A DNA stretch of 26,423 nucleotides, taken from assembly GCA_041675005.1 (NCBI GenBank), contig JBAYUQ010000033.1, forward strand, positions 1 through 26,423, read 5' to 3'. Below, in pieces: positions 8,856 through 17,020 of this stretch. A program made the position numbers and the translations under genes. The notes beneath the pieces are model-generated. The model made no database searches. It was not told the origin of the DNA and was given only the letters and a program-made list of their open reading frames with translations. Every line of letters starts with the position of its first letter. Positions within the stretch are counted from its first letter, which is position 1. Origin of the DNA: PGYR01 sp041675005 (GTDB taxonomy: Bacteria > Bacteroidota > Ignavibacteria > Kapaibacteriales > UBA2268).

Positions 8856-9542
8856 ATGTCAAAACTAGCAGTAGTATTACTCAGTGGTGGTATGGATTCG
8901 GCGGTGACGGCGGCTATCGCCAAAGAAAGCGGTTACGATATAGCTTGCCTCCACCTGAACTACGGACAGAGAACCGAGAAGCGAGAGCTAAAGCAATTCG
9001 ATGAGCTATGCAATCACTTCGGTGCAGTCAGCAGTATGGTGACTGATGTGCGTTTCCTATCGCAGATTGGCGGCTCTAGCTTAACAGATGAGCGAATAGA
9101 GATAACGGATGCTAACTTGGATTCAAATGAAATACCGTCTAGTTACGTCCCATTCCGAAATGCTAATATATTGGCTATGGCAACAAGTTGGGCAGAGGTA
9201 ATAGGCGCGACAGCTCTTTATATAGGTGCCGTTTACGAAGATAGTAGCGGTTACCCCGATACTCGTCGCGATTTTTTCGATGCCTTCGAGAAAATAATAG
9301 AAAAGGGAACAAAACCAGAAACGAACATTAAAATAATCACTCCTATCATAGATATGGGGAAAGATGAAATAATAAGTAGAGGTTTGGAATTGGGTGTTCC
9401 TTTTGATAAAACTTGGAGTTGTTACAAGAACAATGAAAAGGCGTGTGGCAAGTGCGACTCATGCGGTCTCCGCCTCCGAGCATTCGAGAAATTAGGCATT
9501 TCTGACCCCGTAGAATATGAGATACGGCTAAGTTATAAATAG
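8856..9542 (+). CDS. queC: 7-cyano-7-deazaguanine synthase
   Basis: Converts 7-carboxy-7-deazaguanine to preQ0 with ATP and ammonia, in queuosine (tRNA wobble base) synthesis. The 228 residues show the PP-loop SGGMDS (10-15), the LNYGQR segment, SYVPFRNANIL, and the C-terminal zinc site formed by Cys 189, 197, 200 and 203 (SCYKNNEKACGKCDSCGLR). Length and motifs are standard. No other queuosine genes (queD, queE, queF) are next to it. I saw no preQ1 riboswitch-like aptamer in the 178-bp upstream gap, which is AT-rich and shared with the divergent T9SS gene. Confidence 0.96.
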   Translation: MSKLAVVLLSGGMDSAVTAAIAKESGYDIACLHLNYGQRTEKRELKQFDELCNHFGAVSSMVTDVRFLSQIGGSSLTDERIEITDANLDSNEIPSSYVPFRNANILAMATSWAEVIGATALYIGAVYEDSSGYPDTRRDFFDAFEKIIEKGTKPETNIKIITPIIDMGKDEIISRGLELGVPFDKTWSCYKNNEKACGKCDSCGLRLRAFEKLGISDPVEYEIRLSYK

Positions 9543-9580
9543 CGAAAAAGCGATAAATTTAGAAATAAGATTTATTTTTC

Positions 9581-9611
9581 TTTGTAAATTATATATAAGC
9601 TATTATATTTG
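9581..9611 (+). promoter_or_regulatory. Bacteroidota-type promoter of rpsD
   Basis: A TTTG (9581-9584) is followed after 19 nt by TATATTTG (9604-9611), matching the TTG / TAnnTTTG consensus used by the Bacteroidota housekeeping sigma factor. Transcription would start about 45 nt before the rpsD ATG, leaving an AT-rich leader. Confidence 0.7.
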
Positions 9612-9661
9612 TAGTCTTATTAGAATTAAAAAAATAAAAAACAAAATTTTTTGGTAATACA

Positions 9662-10264
9662 ATGAACTATACTGGACCAAAAGCTAGGTTATCTCGTAAG
9701 ATTGGGATTAACATGGACGCTAAAGCAACAAAAGTTGCTGGTAAAAAACCATATCCTCCGGGACAACATGGGAACAGCAAAAAACGTAAGAAAATGTCTG
9801 ATTACGGAAAGCAGTTGCTTGAGAAACAAAGACTAAAATTACAATACAATGTTAGTGAAAAACAAATGCTTAAAGCATATAAAGAATCAACTAGATTGGA
9901 CGGTAACACTGGTACTTTGATGATGCAACAACTAGAACACAGACTAGACGCATTAATCTTCAGAGCGGGTTTTGCTCGTACTATGTATGCTGCTAGACAG
10001 TATGTTGCTCACGGTCACATATTAGTAAACGGTAGAAAAATGGACAGACCTTCTTACTTCGTTAAAGTTAACGATGTATTGTCTGTTAAGCCAAAAGCTC
10101 AAAAAATGGAAGCATTGCAAGAAGCTGTACGTGGCTCTGGTAATCCTTCATACTTAGATGTGAATAAAGCAGATTTCACTGCAAAATTATTACACGTTCC
10201 AGATATCGAAGATATTCCAATCAAAGTTGAGATTCCTCTAGTTGTCGAGTTTTACTCTAGATAA
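9662..10264 (+). CDS. rpsD: 30S ribosomal protein S4
   Basis: Primary 16S rRNA binder in 30S assembly. The 200 residues show the S4 N-terminus (YTGPKARLSRKIG), PYPPGQHG (about 31-38), and the S4 RNA-binding domain (LEHRLDALIFRAGFARTMYAARQYVAHGHILVNG, about 86-119), ending VVEFYSR. There are no cysteines in the N-terminal part, so this is the zinc-free form. The gene stands alone with its own promoter and terminator, whereas in most Bacteroidota rpsD sits with rpsM, rpsK and rpoA. Either the operon is split in this lineage or a second rpsD exists elsewhere. Confidence 0.96.
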   Translation: MNYTGPKARLSRKIGINMDAKATKVAGKKPYPPGQHGNSKKRKKMSDYGKQLLEKQRLKLQYNVSEKQMLKAYKESTRLDGNTGTLMMQQLEHRLDALIFRAGFARTMYAARQYVAHGHILVNGRKMDRPSYFVKVNDVLSVKPKAQKMEALQEAVRGSGNPSYLDVNKADFTAKLLHVPDIEDIPIKVEIPLVVEFYSR

Positions 10265-10292
10265 TTACTATCTTTACAGATGCAAGAAAATG

Positions 10293-10322
10293 AAAAATCC
10301 CGCTTTTGGCGGGATTTTTTTT
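10293..10322 (+). terminator. Rho-independent terminator of rpsD
   Basis: Perfect 11-bp stem AAAAATCCCGC (10293-10303), loop TTTTG, GCGGGATTTTT (10309-10319), continuing into a run of eight T. It begins 28 bp after the rpsD stop. Confidence 0.92.
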
Positions 10323-10329
10323 GTTTATA

Positions 10330-10608
10330 TCTGAACAAGATTGCAGGATGATAATGATAGACACGATAATTTGATAAGTCTATTTCACAGCGAGGACTGA
10401 AATGACGTGGCTGTCTCTAAATCCCCAAACCCCTGTAAATACGTCACTCTGAGCTAACGGAGTTAGCGAAGAGTCCAGGCGAACTCAAGTAGCAGTTCAA
10501 TATTAGTAGCATCTGATGACCATCCTAACACAGCAACTCCGGTAGGAGTTGGCAGAACAATCACGTCACACTGATAACGTCGCAGACGGTAGAAGAGTCT
10601 AGGTAACT
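10330..10608 (+). repeat. Compound intergenic direct repeat, copy 1
   Basis: About 280 bp closely matched by 11038-11338. In order it contains: TCTGAACAAGATT; a GTCACAGCGAGGAC-like element ending GGCTGTCTC (10384-10417); the palindrome 10444-10479 (ACTCT, GA, GCTAAC, loop GGA, GTTAGC, GA, AGAGT); the small inverted repeat GAACT/AGTTC; an AACTCC-GGTA-GGAGTT hairpin (10535-10550); and a second palindrome copy at 10566-10603. It accounts for most of the 364-bp gap between rpsD and the next gene, in which I see no coding sequence. Confidence 0.8.
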
Positions 10609-10628
10609 CTATTGCTGATTTATCGTTA

Positions 10629-10925
10629 TCAATTGGCCCTTTTCTTCCATATTCTACCTGCTACTTTGCTACTAACTTTATCTTCGCCTGTTTCTATATA
10701 CCTTGCTGCTGGACTCTGGCAGGCGCTACAAGATCCTTTAAGAACTACGTCATTCAAATCGTTCAAGTAGATTCTATAATTGATTAATCTGTTATTATTT
10801 GAATCGCAAGTACAAAAAATATTTTCAAGGAGTTTATCTAGATGAACCATAGAGTTACCCATAATCATTCTAAATTCAATTTCTTCAATTCCAATTTCTA
10901 TTTCATCATCATCAAAGTCTTTCAT
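10629..10925 (-). CDS. Small acidic protein with CxC and CxxC motifs, unknown function
   Basis: 98 residues. The N-terminus is acidic (MKDFDDDEIEIGIEEIEF); the middle carries FCTC (C38, C40) and CSAC (C66, C69), which could form one zinc site, followed by SPAARYIETGE and a basic C-terminus. I recognise no named family, though the CxxC...ARYIETGE pattern looks conserved rather than random. An ATG preceded by GGGAGAGAG supports translation, and a TATATTTG box lies upstream. The gene is isolated between two same-orientation compound repeats, which suggests it could have moved with them or that the repeats arose by duplication around it. Confidence 0.7.
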   Translation of the reverse strand: MKDFDDDEIEIGIEEIEFRMIMGNSMVHLDKLLENIFCTCDSNNNRLINYRIYLNDLNDVVLKGSCSACQSPAARYIETGEDKVSSKVAGRIWKKRAN

Positions 10926-10980
10926 TTTAGCTCTCTCCCAAAATATTTAAAATACAGCTTTTTCTAAACGGTTTATTTTT

Positions 10981-10988
10981 CAAATATA
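10981..10988 (-). promoter_or_regulatory. Candidate -7 box for the small CxC/CxxC gene
   Basis: The minus strand reads TATATTTG (TAnnTTTG), 56 bp upstream of the ATG at 10925. The -33 region is T-rich without a clear TTG. Confidence 0.45.
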
Positions 10989-11037
10989 ATAGTTTTCTTG
11001 AATATAAAAAAGAGTTTTAGTATTCCCTCAAAATCAT

Positions 11038-11338
11038 TCTGAACAAGATTACAAGATGATAAAGATAGATATGATGATTTGATAAGTCTATGTCACAGCG
11101 AGGACTGAAAGGACGTGGCTGTCTCTAAATCCCCCAACCTCCGTGTAAACACGTCACTCAGAGCTAAAGGAGTTAGCGAAGAGTCCAGGCGAACTCAAGT
11201 AGCAGTTCAATTTTGGATAGTTGACTTGTTATCCGTTGGCTAAAGCCAACGGCAATACAAAGAACTGTGCTCCTTTGTGGGAGTTGGCAGAACAATCACG
11301 TCACCCTGATCTTAAATAAAGAAAGAGTCTAGGAATTA
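11038..11338 (+). repeat. Compound intergenic direct repeat, copy 2
   Basis: Same order of parts as 10330-10608: TCTGAACAAGATT, the CACAGCGAGGAC...GGCTGTCTC element (11091-11125), palindrome 11154-11189, GAACT/AGTTC, GGGAGTTGGCAGAACAATCACG, and another palindrome at 11301-11333. It differs by an inserted perfect hairpin CCGTTGGCT-AA-AGCCAACGG (11233-11252). It fills much of the 629-bp gap before lepA. The remainder of that gap (11339-11500) is AT-rich with nothing I recognise. Confidence 0.8.
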
Positions 11339-11500
11339 TAATCAGAGTATTGAGTATTTGGCTTGATAGATTAGTGTTGAGCTACAGATATTAAGTCCCT
11401 CTGGGGCTCATTATTTCCCATTCTAATGCAATTGTAAACTTTAATTAATTTCAAAACCGATTATTTTCACTTCCAATCCGATAAATAATGAAATAATACG

Positions 11501-11531
11501 TTGTCTTAGACGCAACGCTTTATTATCTTTG
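11501..11531 (+). promoter_or_regulatory. Bacteroidota-type promoter of lepA-lepB1-lepB2
   Basis: TTG (11501-11503), 20-nt spacer, TATCTTTG (11524-11531). The lepA ATG follows 23 nt after the -7 box, so the leader is short. Confidence 0.65.
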
Positions 11532-11554
11532 TAACTTACATAAATCGGAATTTG

Positions 11555-13354
11555 ATGAAAAACATTAGAAATTTTTGTATTATTGCTCACATTGATCATG
11601 GTAAATCGACCTTAGCTGATAGAATACTTGAAGTTACGGGTGCAATTACCCAAAGAGAAATGATACACGCTCAGATTTTAGACAATAATGCCCTAGAACA
11701 AGAAAGGGGTATTACTATCAAGTTACACGCTATTCAGATGGACTACAAAGCTAAGAATGGCGAAATATATAAGCTAAACCTAATTGATACTCCCGGTCAC
11801 GTTGATTTCTCTTACGAAGTGTCTCGTTCACTCGCCGCTTGCGAAGGTGCTATACTTGTAGTAGATGCTACACAGGGCGTAGAAGCTCAGACTATTAGTA
11901 ATCTATATATGGCTATAGAGAATGACCTAGATATTATTCCTGTATTAAATAAAATTGATTTACCTGCCGCAGCTACTACTAAGGATAATGTGAAAAAGCA
12001 AGTTCTTGAGCTAATCGGTGGCAAGGAAGAAGATATAATCGAGGCATCAGGTAAATCTGGTATGGGTGTTATCGATATATTGGAAGCAATTGTAGCACGA
12101 ATATCTCCACCTAAGGGTGACCCAACTGCTCCACTAAAAGCACTAATCTATGACTCTATATTCGACCCTTACCAAGGTGTCGTAGTTAATATCAGAGTTA
12201 TCGATGGTGAGATAAAAGAAAATGATAAAATTGTATTTATGTCCAACAAAACTGAACATATAGTTGAGCAAGTTGGAGTTATGAAAATGAAACGAGAGAG
12301 AACTAAAGTTCTTTCTGCTGGTAATGTAGGCTATATAACTGCTGCTATCAAAGGGCTTTCTGATACGAAAGTCGGTGATACGATCACACACGTAAAAGGA
12401 GGAGCTACTGAAGCAATTGGTGGTTTTAAAGAAGTTAAGCCAATGGTTTTCTCCGGTATTTATCCAACTGATTCTGATGGATTTGAATTATTGCGAGAAG
12501 CATTGTCTAAACTATCACTGAACGATAGTGCTGTAACATTCGAACCAGAATCTTCTACAGCTCTTGGCTTTGGCTTCCGTTGTGGTTTCCTTGGTCTTCT
12601 TCACATGGAGATAGTGCAAGAGCGATTAGAGCGAGAGTTCAACCAGACAATCATTACAACAGTACCGAACGTGCGATATAATGTCACTAAGACAAATGGT
12701 GACATTGTTTATATAGATAATCCTGCTCAGATGCCTGATAGAGTATCTATTGTTTCTCTACGCGAGCCATATATCAGAGCTCAGATTATCACTCCAGACC
12801 AATACGTTGGTAACATTATGTCACTATGTATGGAAAGACGTGCTGAAATAGTTGACCAAAAGTATTTATCCGAAACTAGAGTAGAACTTATATTTGAGAT
12901 TCCACTTTCAGAAGTCGTTTTCGATTTCTACGATAAGTTGAAATCTACTTCACGTGGCTATGCATCGCTAGATTACGAGTTTTCACAAGAAAAAGAAAGC
13001 GATCTAGTTAAGCTAGACATAATGCTGAATGGCGAAACTGTCGATGCATTATCATATATCGTCCACAGAAATAAAGCTCACTCGTGGGGTAAGAAAATTT
13101 GTGAAAAATTGAAAGAATTAATACCTAAGCAGATGTTTGATGTAGCAATACAAGCAGGCATCGGAAATAAAATTGTTGCTCGTACTAATATTAGTGCTAT
13201 GCGAAAGAACGTAACTGCCAAATGTTATGGTGGTGATATCTCGCGTAAACGTAAGCTAATTGAGAAACAAAAAGCAGGTAAAAAGCGTATGAAAATAATA
13301 GGTAGTGTCGAAGTGCCACAAGAGGCCTTCCACGCCGTGCTATCAATCGATTAG
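11555..13354 (+). CDS. lepA: Elongation factor 4 (LepA), ribosome-associated GTPase
   Basis: Translational GTPase that can back-translocate or remodel the ribosome and influences 30S biogenesis. From the ATG at 11555 (an in-frame TTG one codon earlier is unlikely) it has 599 residues, the same length as the E. coli protein. GTPase motifs: AHIDHGKST (11-19), RGIT switch I, DTPGH (78-82), NKID (132-135). The LepA-specific C-terminal domain ends with NISAMRKNVTAKCYGGDISRKRKL and QEAFHAVL. It heads an operon with two signal peptidase genes (gaps 12 and 2 bp). The lepA-lepB pairing is also known in E. coli. Confidence 0.97.
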   Translation: MKNIRNFCIIAHIDHGKSTLADRILEVTGAITQREMIHAQILDNNALEQERGITIKLHAIQMDYKAKNGEIYKLNLIDTPGHVDFSYEVSRSLAACEGAILVVDATQGVEAQTISNLYMAIENDLDIIPVLNKIDLPAAATTKDNVKKQVLELIGGKEEDIIEASGKSGMGVIDILEAIVARISPPKGDPTAPLKALIYDSIFDPYQGVVVNIRVIDGEIKENDKIVFMSNKTEHIVEQVGVMKMKRERTKVLSAGNVGYITAAIKGLSDTKVGDTITHVKGGATEAIGGFKEVKPMVFSGIYPTDSDGFELLREALSKLSLNDSAVTFEPESSTALGFGFRCGFLGLLHMEIVQERLEREFNQTIITTVPNVRYNVTKTNGDIVYIDNPAQMPDRVSIVSLREPYIRAQIITPDQYVGNIMSLCMERRAEIVDQKYLSETRVELIFEIPLSEVVFDFYDKLKSTSRGYASLDYEFSQEKESDLVKLDIMLNGETVDALSYIVHRNKAHSWGKKICEKLKELIPKQMFDVAIQAGIGNKIVARTNISAMRKNVTAKCYGGDISRKRKLIEKQKAGKKRMKIIGSVEVPQEAFHAVLSID

Positions 13355-13366
13355 GAATGAAGAATT

Positions 13367-14284
13367 ATGTCCGTCAAAGAGTATTTAGCAAACCGTAAGA
13401 AAAAGAAAGAATTACAACGCGAAAAGATGAAGAGTATGTCTTTTGGGGAAAAAGCATTTTCTTTCGGAAAGACGATTTTGGGTGCAGTAATAGTTGTGAT
13501 GATTATCAATGGTCTATTGGTTGCATCATTCGTAGTACCAACGGGTTCTATGGAAAATGAAGTAATGACGGGTGATTTTTTGTTCGTCAACAAATTCATA
13601 TATGGTCCAACTACACCGCAAGTTATTCCATTTATAAATCAAGAACTACCATTCTACCAATTCCCAGGTATCAAAGATCCTGAGAAAGGTGATGTGATAG
13701 TATTCATCTATCCAGGTGATAGAGATCTAATTGAGGCACAGGAATTTCAGTATTACCTCAAAAGATGTGTAGCTACTGCTGGTGATACTATTCAGATAAT
13801 AAATGAAGTAATATACATAAACGGTGAGAAGCAGCCGCTTCCTGAGCACGTTAACTTTAGTGCTAGCAATAACCCAAATGTACCTGCTGCATTCCCAATA
13901 GGAACGGATTGGACTCAATCTAACTACGGTCCATTAGTTATACCTAAGGAAGGTGATGTAATTCCTATATCTAGAGAGAATATAGATAGATGGAGAATTT
14001 TCATACTAAGAGAAGGTCACAAAGTAACTTTTGATAATCAAAGTGTGTTCGTAGATGATAAGCCAATTACAAGCTATACAGTAGAGAGAAATTATTGCTT
14101 CGGTATGGGTGATAACAGACGTAATAGTTTGGATAGTCGTTCTTGGGGCTTTATTCCTTATGAGAATGTAACTGGAACTCCAGTAATAGTTTATTGGTCG
14201 TGGGATACTAATATGCCATTTGGTAGTTTCTTCGACAAACTTTCTACAATCAGGTTCAATAGAATCGGTAATCTAATAGATTAA
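13367..14284 (+). CDS. lepB: Signal peptidase I, long form
   Basis: Membrane serine protease of family S26 that cleaves Sec signal peptides on the outer face of the inner membrane. The 305 residues show a lysine-rich cytoplasmic start, one membrane helix (about 36-56), catalytic Ser61 in PTGSMENEVMTGD, general-base Lys132 in YYLKRCVATAGD, and the GDNRRNSLDSRSWGF box near the C-terminus. The long segment between catalytic motifs is typical for the Bacteroidota enzyme. It lies between lepA and a shorter paralog in one operon, and would process the many exported proteins of the window. Confidence 0.95.
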   Translation: MSVKEYLANRKKKKELQREKMKSMSFGEKAFSFGKTILGAVIVVMIINGLLVASFVVPTGSMENEVMTGDFLFVNKFIYGPTTPQVIPFINQELPFYQFPGIKDPEKGDVIVFIYPGDRDLIEAQEFQYYLKRCVATAGDTIQIINEVIYINGEKQPLPEHVNFSASNNPNVPAAFPIGTDWTQSNYGPLVIPKEGDVIPISRENIDRWRIFILREGHKVTFDNQSVFVDDKPITSYTVERNYCFGMGDNRRNSLDSRSWGFIPYENVTGTPVIVYWSWDTNMPFGSFFDKLSTIRFNRIGNLID

Positions 14285-14286
14285 TC

Positions 14287-14694
14287 TTGAAATCAATAAA
14301 AGACATACTGTTTACTATTATACTAGCAGTATGTCTTATTCTTTTTATAAAAGCGTTTATACTTGACTTTCGAGTCGTTGCTTCCGAATCAATGGTTCCT
14401 ACCCTAGAAAAAGGCGATGTAATACTAATTAGTAAACTCGCTTATGATATATTTGGAATCAATTACAAAGACCCAGAACCCAAAGAAATAATTACATTCG
14501 AACATGATAATGAACTGCTAATCAAAAGAGTAAAAGATGTGGATAGTGATGGGAACTTTTTTGTAGTTGGTGATAATGCTGACAATAGCGTAGATTCGCG
14601 TGAGTTTGGCTATGTAGATCATGATGTATTAGACGGAAAAGCTATTATTAAGTTTAATTTTAAGACTTTTTCTATTGCTTTCCTCAACGAATAA
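14287..14694 (+). CDS. Signal peptidase I, short paralog
   Basis: 135 residues with a complete minimal S26 core: membrane helix (about 6-25), catalytic Ser35 in ASESMVPTLEKGD, Lys80 in LLIKRVKDV, and GDNADNSVDSREFG (95-108). The start is TTG, 2 nt after lepB1. The first in-frame ATG encodes M36, after the catalytic serine, and a stop lies six codons upstream of the TTG, so the TTG start is the only sensible one. It probably has a narrower substrate range than lepB1; this is inference. The 3' end faces the next gene with only 8 bp between stops. Confidence 0.9.
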   Translation: MKSIKDILFTIILAVCLILFIKAFILDFRVVASESMVPTLEKGDVILISKLAYDIFGINYKDPEPKEIITFEHDNELLIKRVKDVDSDGNFFVVGDNADNSVDSREFGYVDHDVLDGKAIIKFNFKTFSIAFLNE

Positions 14695-14702
14695 TCTTAG
14701 AA

Positions 14703-15701
14703 TCAGGGTTTAATCTGAAATTCATCTCCCTCTCTCCATTCGTTAGTTTCTTTGTTATACCTGTGAGTCTCAAAAATCAGAGTGTCATTCAATACAGTAA
14801 CTTCGATGAAGTGAAAATCTCTAATAGACTTATCTTTTTCTTCACCGTTTGTAATATCTTTATATTCACCTTCCAAATCAATACTTCTTCTTGGGCCACC
14901 ACCACCACCAGAGACTATGAAATGCTTTCCATCAATTAATAGATGCTCATAATTATGGCAATGTCCCGAAATAAATAGTTGTGCTTTTTTACTTTTATTA
15001 AATAATTCTACAAAGTTCTTCTTTGCAAATTCATCATCACCAAAACCTACCCCTGTTCCATTTGTAAATGGAGGTTGATGTGTAACAACGATTATATGCT
15101 TAACTTCATTATCTGAATCAAATCTATTTAGTTCATTATTATACCATTCATTTTGTCTCTGACTCATTTCATCAAAAATATCGGTATTAGAATTTAAGAG
15201 AATAAATGCTATATTTTTGAACAAGAATGACCTCCAAGATGAATCTTTCAATTCAGGAAATCGATTCGTTATATTCAGTGAGCCAGTCTCGGAATCTCCA
15301 AAGTATTCGTGGTTCCCTAGAACTGGTACTAACGGGATATTCTCATTCCTGACAGCAGTTGTAGAACGATCAAAGTATCTCCAATCATCATCAGAAGAAG
15401 CATCAAAAACCATATCCCCAAGATGCACTATGAATGAAGGTTTCTTATCTAAAGAAGCTATTTTCTTAAATAATTCGAATTGTACAGAATCGTTCGATTC
15501 ACGAAATAGTAAATAACTTTCTAACCAACCCGTTCTTTGTGTATCTCCAATTAATATAAGTGAGTTTGAAGATTCAGTTTCAATATTAGTACTTTGTAAA
15601 GTTATATATTCCGGTGGGGAATAGCTAACCTTTGAAGAGCTACATCCTATAAGGATAAAGCAAAGAAAAGCAATAGCAATTAGTATTCGAGTTAATTTCA
15701 T
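14703..15701 (-). CDS. Lipoprotein calcineurin-like metallophosphoesterase
   Basis: 332 residues. A lipoprotein signal peptide with lipobox LIGC places the lipidated Cys at 20. The catalytic domain has the calcineurin-like metal-binding motifs in order: GDTQ (52-55), GDM (95-97), GNHE (129-132), THQPP (208-212), GHCHNYE (246-252). The fold resembles purple-acid-phosphatase-like or phosphodiesterase-like enzymes; the substrate cannot be told from sequence. It is likely attached to a periplasm-facing membrane or the outer membrane. It is convergent with lepB2 and divergent from hemW; the 131-bp gap to hemW holds promoters I could not resolve. Confidence 0.9.
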   Translation of the reverse strand: MKLTRILIAIAFLCFILIGCSSSKVSYSPPEYITLQSTNIETESSNSLILIGDTQRTGWLESYLLFRESNDSVQFELFKKIASLDKKPSFIVHLGDMVFDASSDDDWRYFDRSTTAVRNENIPLVPVLGNHEYFGDSETGSLNITNRFPELKDSSWRSFLFKNIAFILLNSNTDIFDEMSQRQNEWYNNELNRFDSDNEVKHIIVVTHQPPFTNGTGVGFGDDEFAKKNFVELFNKSKKAQLFISGHCHNYEHLLIDGKHFIVSGGGGGPRRSIDLEGEYKDITNGEEKDKSIRDFHFIEVTVLNDTLIFETHRYNKETNEWREGDEFQIKP

Positions 15702-15832
15702 TTAATAATATAGTAAGTTTTAGATTCCAATATAACTATTCCCGGATAATATTTTATTTACGGCTACACCATATAAATTGGTTAGTTTACAACTATTCTA
15801 TTACCCATATTTATAAATCAATCTATTCTACT

Positions 15833-16969
15833 ATGATCAGAGGACTATACATACATATACCTTTCTGTGCTACTATTTGTAGCTATTGCGATTTCTACAT
15901 CATTAAAAATCAAGATACTTACATCGAAAAATACGTGGACTATCTGGTAATGGAATTCGAACTATTCAAATCAATTCACACCAATGAATTAATAATAGAT
16001 AATATATTTTTAGGTGGTGGAACTCCTTCACTTCTAACTCCGACTCAGCTAGAAACTATTCTCAGCAAAGTCAAAGAATGCTTTACAGTATTACCAAATT
16101 CTGAAATCAGTATGGAATCGAATCCAGCTTCAATAGATGCACAAAAGCTGAATGAGTATAAATCAGTTGGGATTAATCGTATAAGTATAGGTGTTCAGAG
16201 CTTCGTAAAAAAAGAGTTGGGCATACTCAAGAGAAACCACTCCCCGGGATTAGCAGAGAAAGTAGTTGCTGACGCCGTTAATAGCGGTATAGAGACAGTG
16301 AATCTTGATTTGATATTCTCTGTCCCTGGGCAATCTCTTGCCTCGTGGACGTACTCTATAGAGAAAGCACTTGATTTGGGAACTAATCACTTCTCTACTT
16401 ATAATCTGACTTTCGAAGAGAACACACCACTTTGGAATAAGATGCAATCAGGTAAAGTCGTAAAATATAATGATGAAGTAGATGAGTTTATGTACTTCAC
16501 TGCTATTGAGATACTTACGAACCGAGGTTTTGATCATTACGAAATATCAAATTTCGCAAAAACGAACAACAAGTGCAGACACAATCTAAATACTTGGAAT
16601 AGCGGAGAGTACTTAGCGTTTGGAGTATCTTCACACGGCTTTTTTGAGGGAAGCAGATATAGAAATATAAGTAATCTACAAATGTACTATGAGATACTTA
16701 GCAATGGGAAGTTATCAATCATAGATTCAGTCAAATTACATGAGTCTGACTATTCAGAAGAGCTGATTGTACTTGGATTGAGAGCATCGGGTTTAGATAA
16801 AGCAAAGATAGGTAAGCAAATGCTTAACTTCTTTGAGAAATCTAACATCTTTATGAAAGAGCTGATTGATAAAGAATTTATAGTTGAAACCAAAACTCAC
16901 TTCAAGCTAACCTCTAAGGGTTATGCCCTCTGCGATTCTATTACCAATAAGTTTTTGGATTTTATATAG
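15833..16969 (+). CDS. hemW: Radical SAM heme chaperone HemW (coproporphyrinogen III oxidase-like)
   Basis: Cytoplasmic radical-SAM protein of 378 residues. HemW binds heme and delivers it to respiratory targets; older annotation calls it oxygen-independent coproporphyrinogen oxidase. The FeS motif is C12-x3-C16-x2-C19 (IPFCATICSYCDF), followed by FLGGGTPSLL, a SIGVQSF segment, and NTWNSGEYLAFGVSSHGF. HemW rather than HemN is indicated by length and by the motif spacing at the N-terminus. The last 173 nt are present again as a direct repeat at 18843-19015; within this, the last 66 nt differ at only two positions, so this gene's 3' end may be recombinant. Confidence 0.93.
   Translation: MIRGLYIHIPFCATICSYCDFYIIKNQDTYIEKYVDYLVMEFELFKSIHTNELIIDNIFLGGGTPSLLTPTQLETILSKVKECFTVLPNSEISMESNPASIDAQKLNEYKSVGINRISIGVQSFVKKELGILKRNHSPGLAEKVVADAVNSGIETVNLDLIFSVPGQSLASWTYSIEKALDLGTNHFSTYNLTFEENTPLWNKMQSGKVVKYNDEVDEFMYFTAIEILTNRGFDHYEISNFAKTNNKCRHNLNTWNSGEYLAFGVSSHGFFEGSRYRNISNLQMYYEILSNGKLSIIDSVKLHESDYSEELIVLGLRASGLDKAKIGKQMLNFFEKSNIFMKELIDKEFIVETKTHFKLTSKGYALCDSITNKFLDFI
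16797..16969 (+). repeat. Direct repeat at hemW 3' end, left copy
   Basis: Aligns without gaps to 18843-19015 (173 nt each). By hand: first 15 nt identical, next 92 nt about 60 matches, last 66 nt (16904-16969) 64 matches. The two copies are 2046 bp apart. Confidence 0.9.
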
Positions 16970-17020
16970 TGTGTTTTCATCCAATGATGGAGGTTGACTA
17001 AATAATCGTTGATGGTGCAT

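Noticed and set aside
10330..11338. CRISPR array or IS element
   Set aside because: Only two units with nonuniform spacers, no cas genes, and no transposase or terminal inverted repeats.
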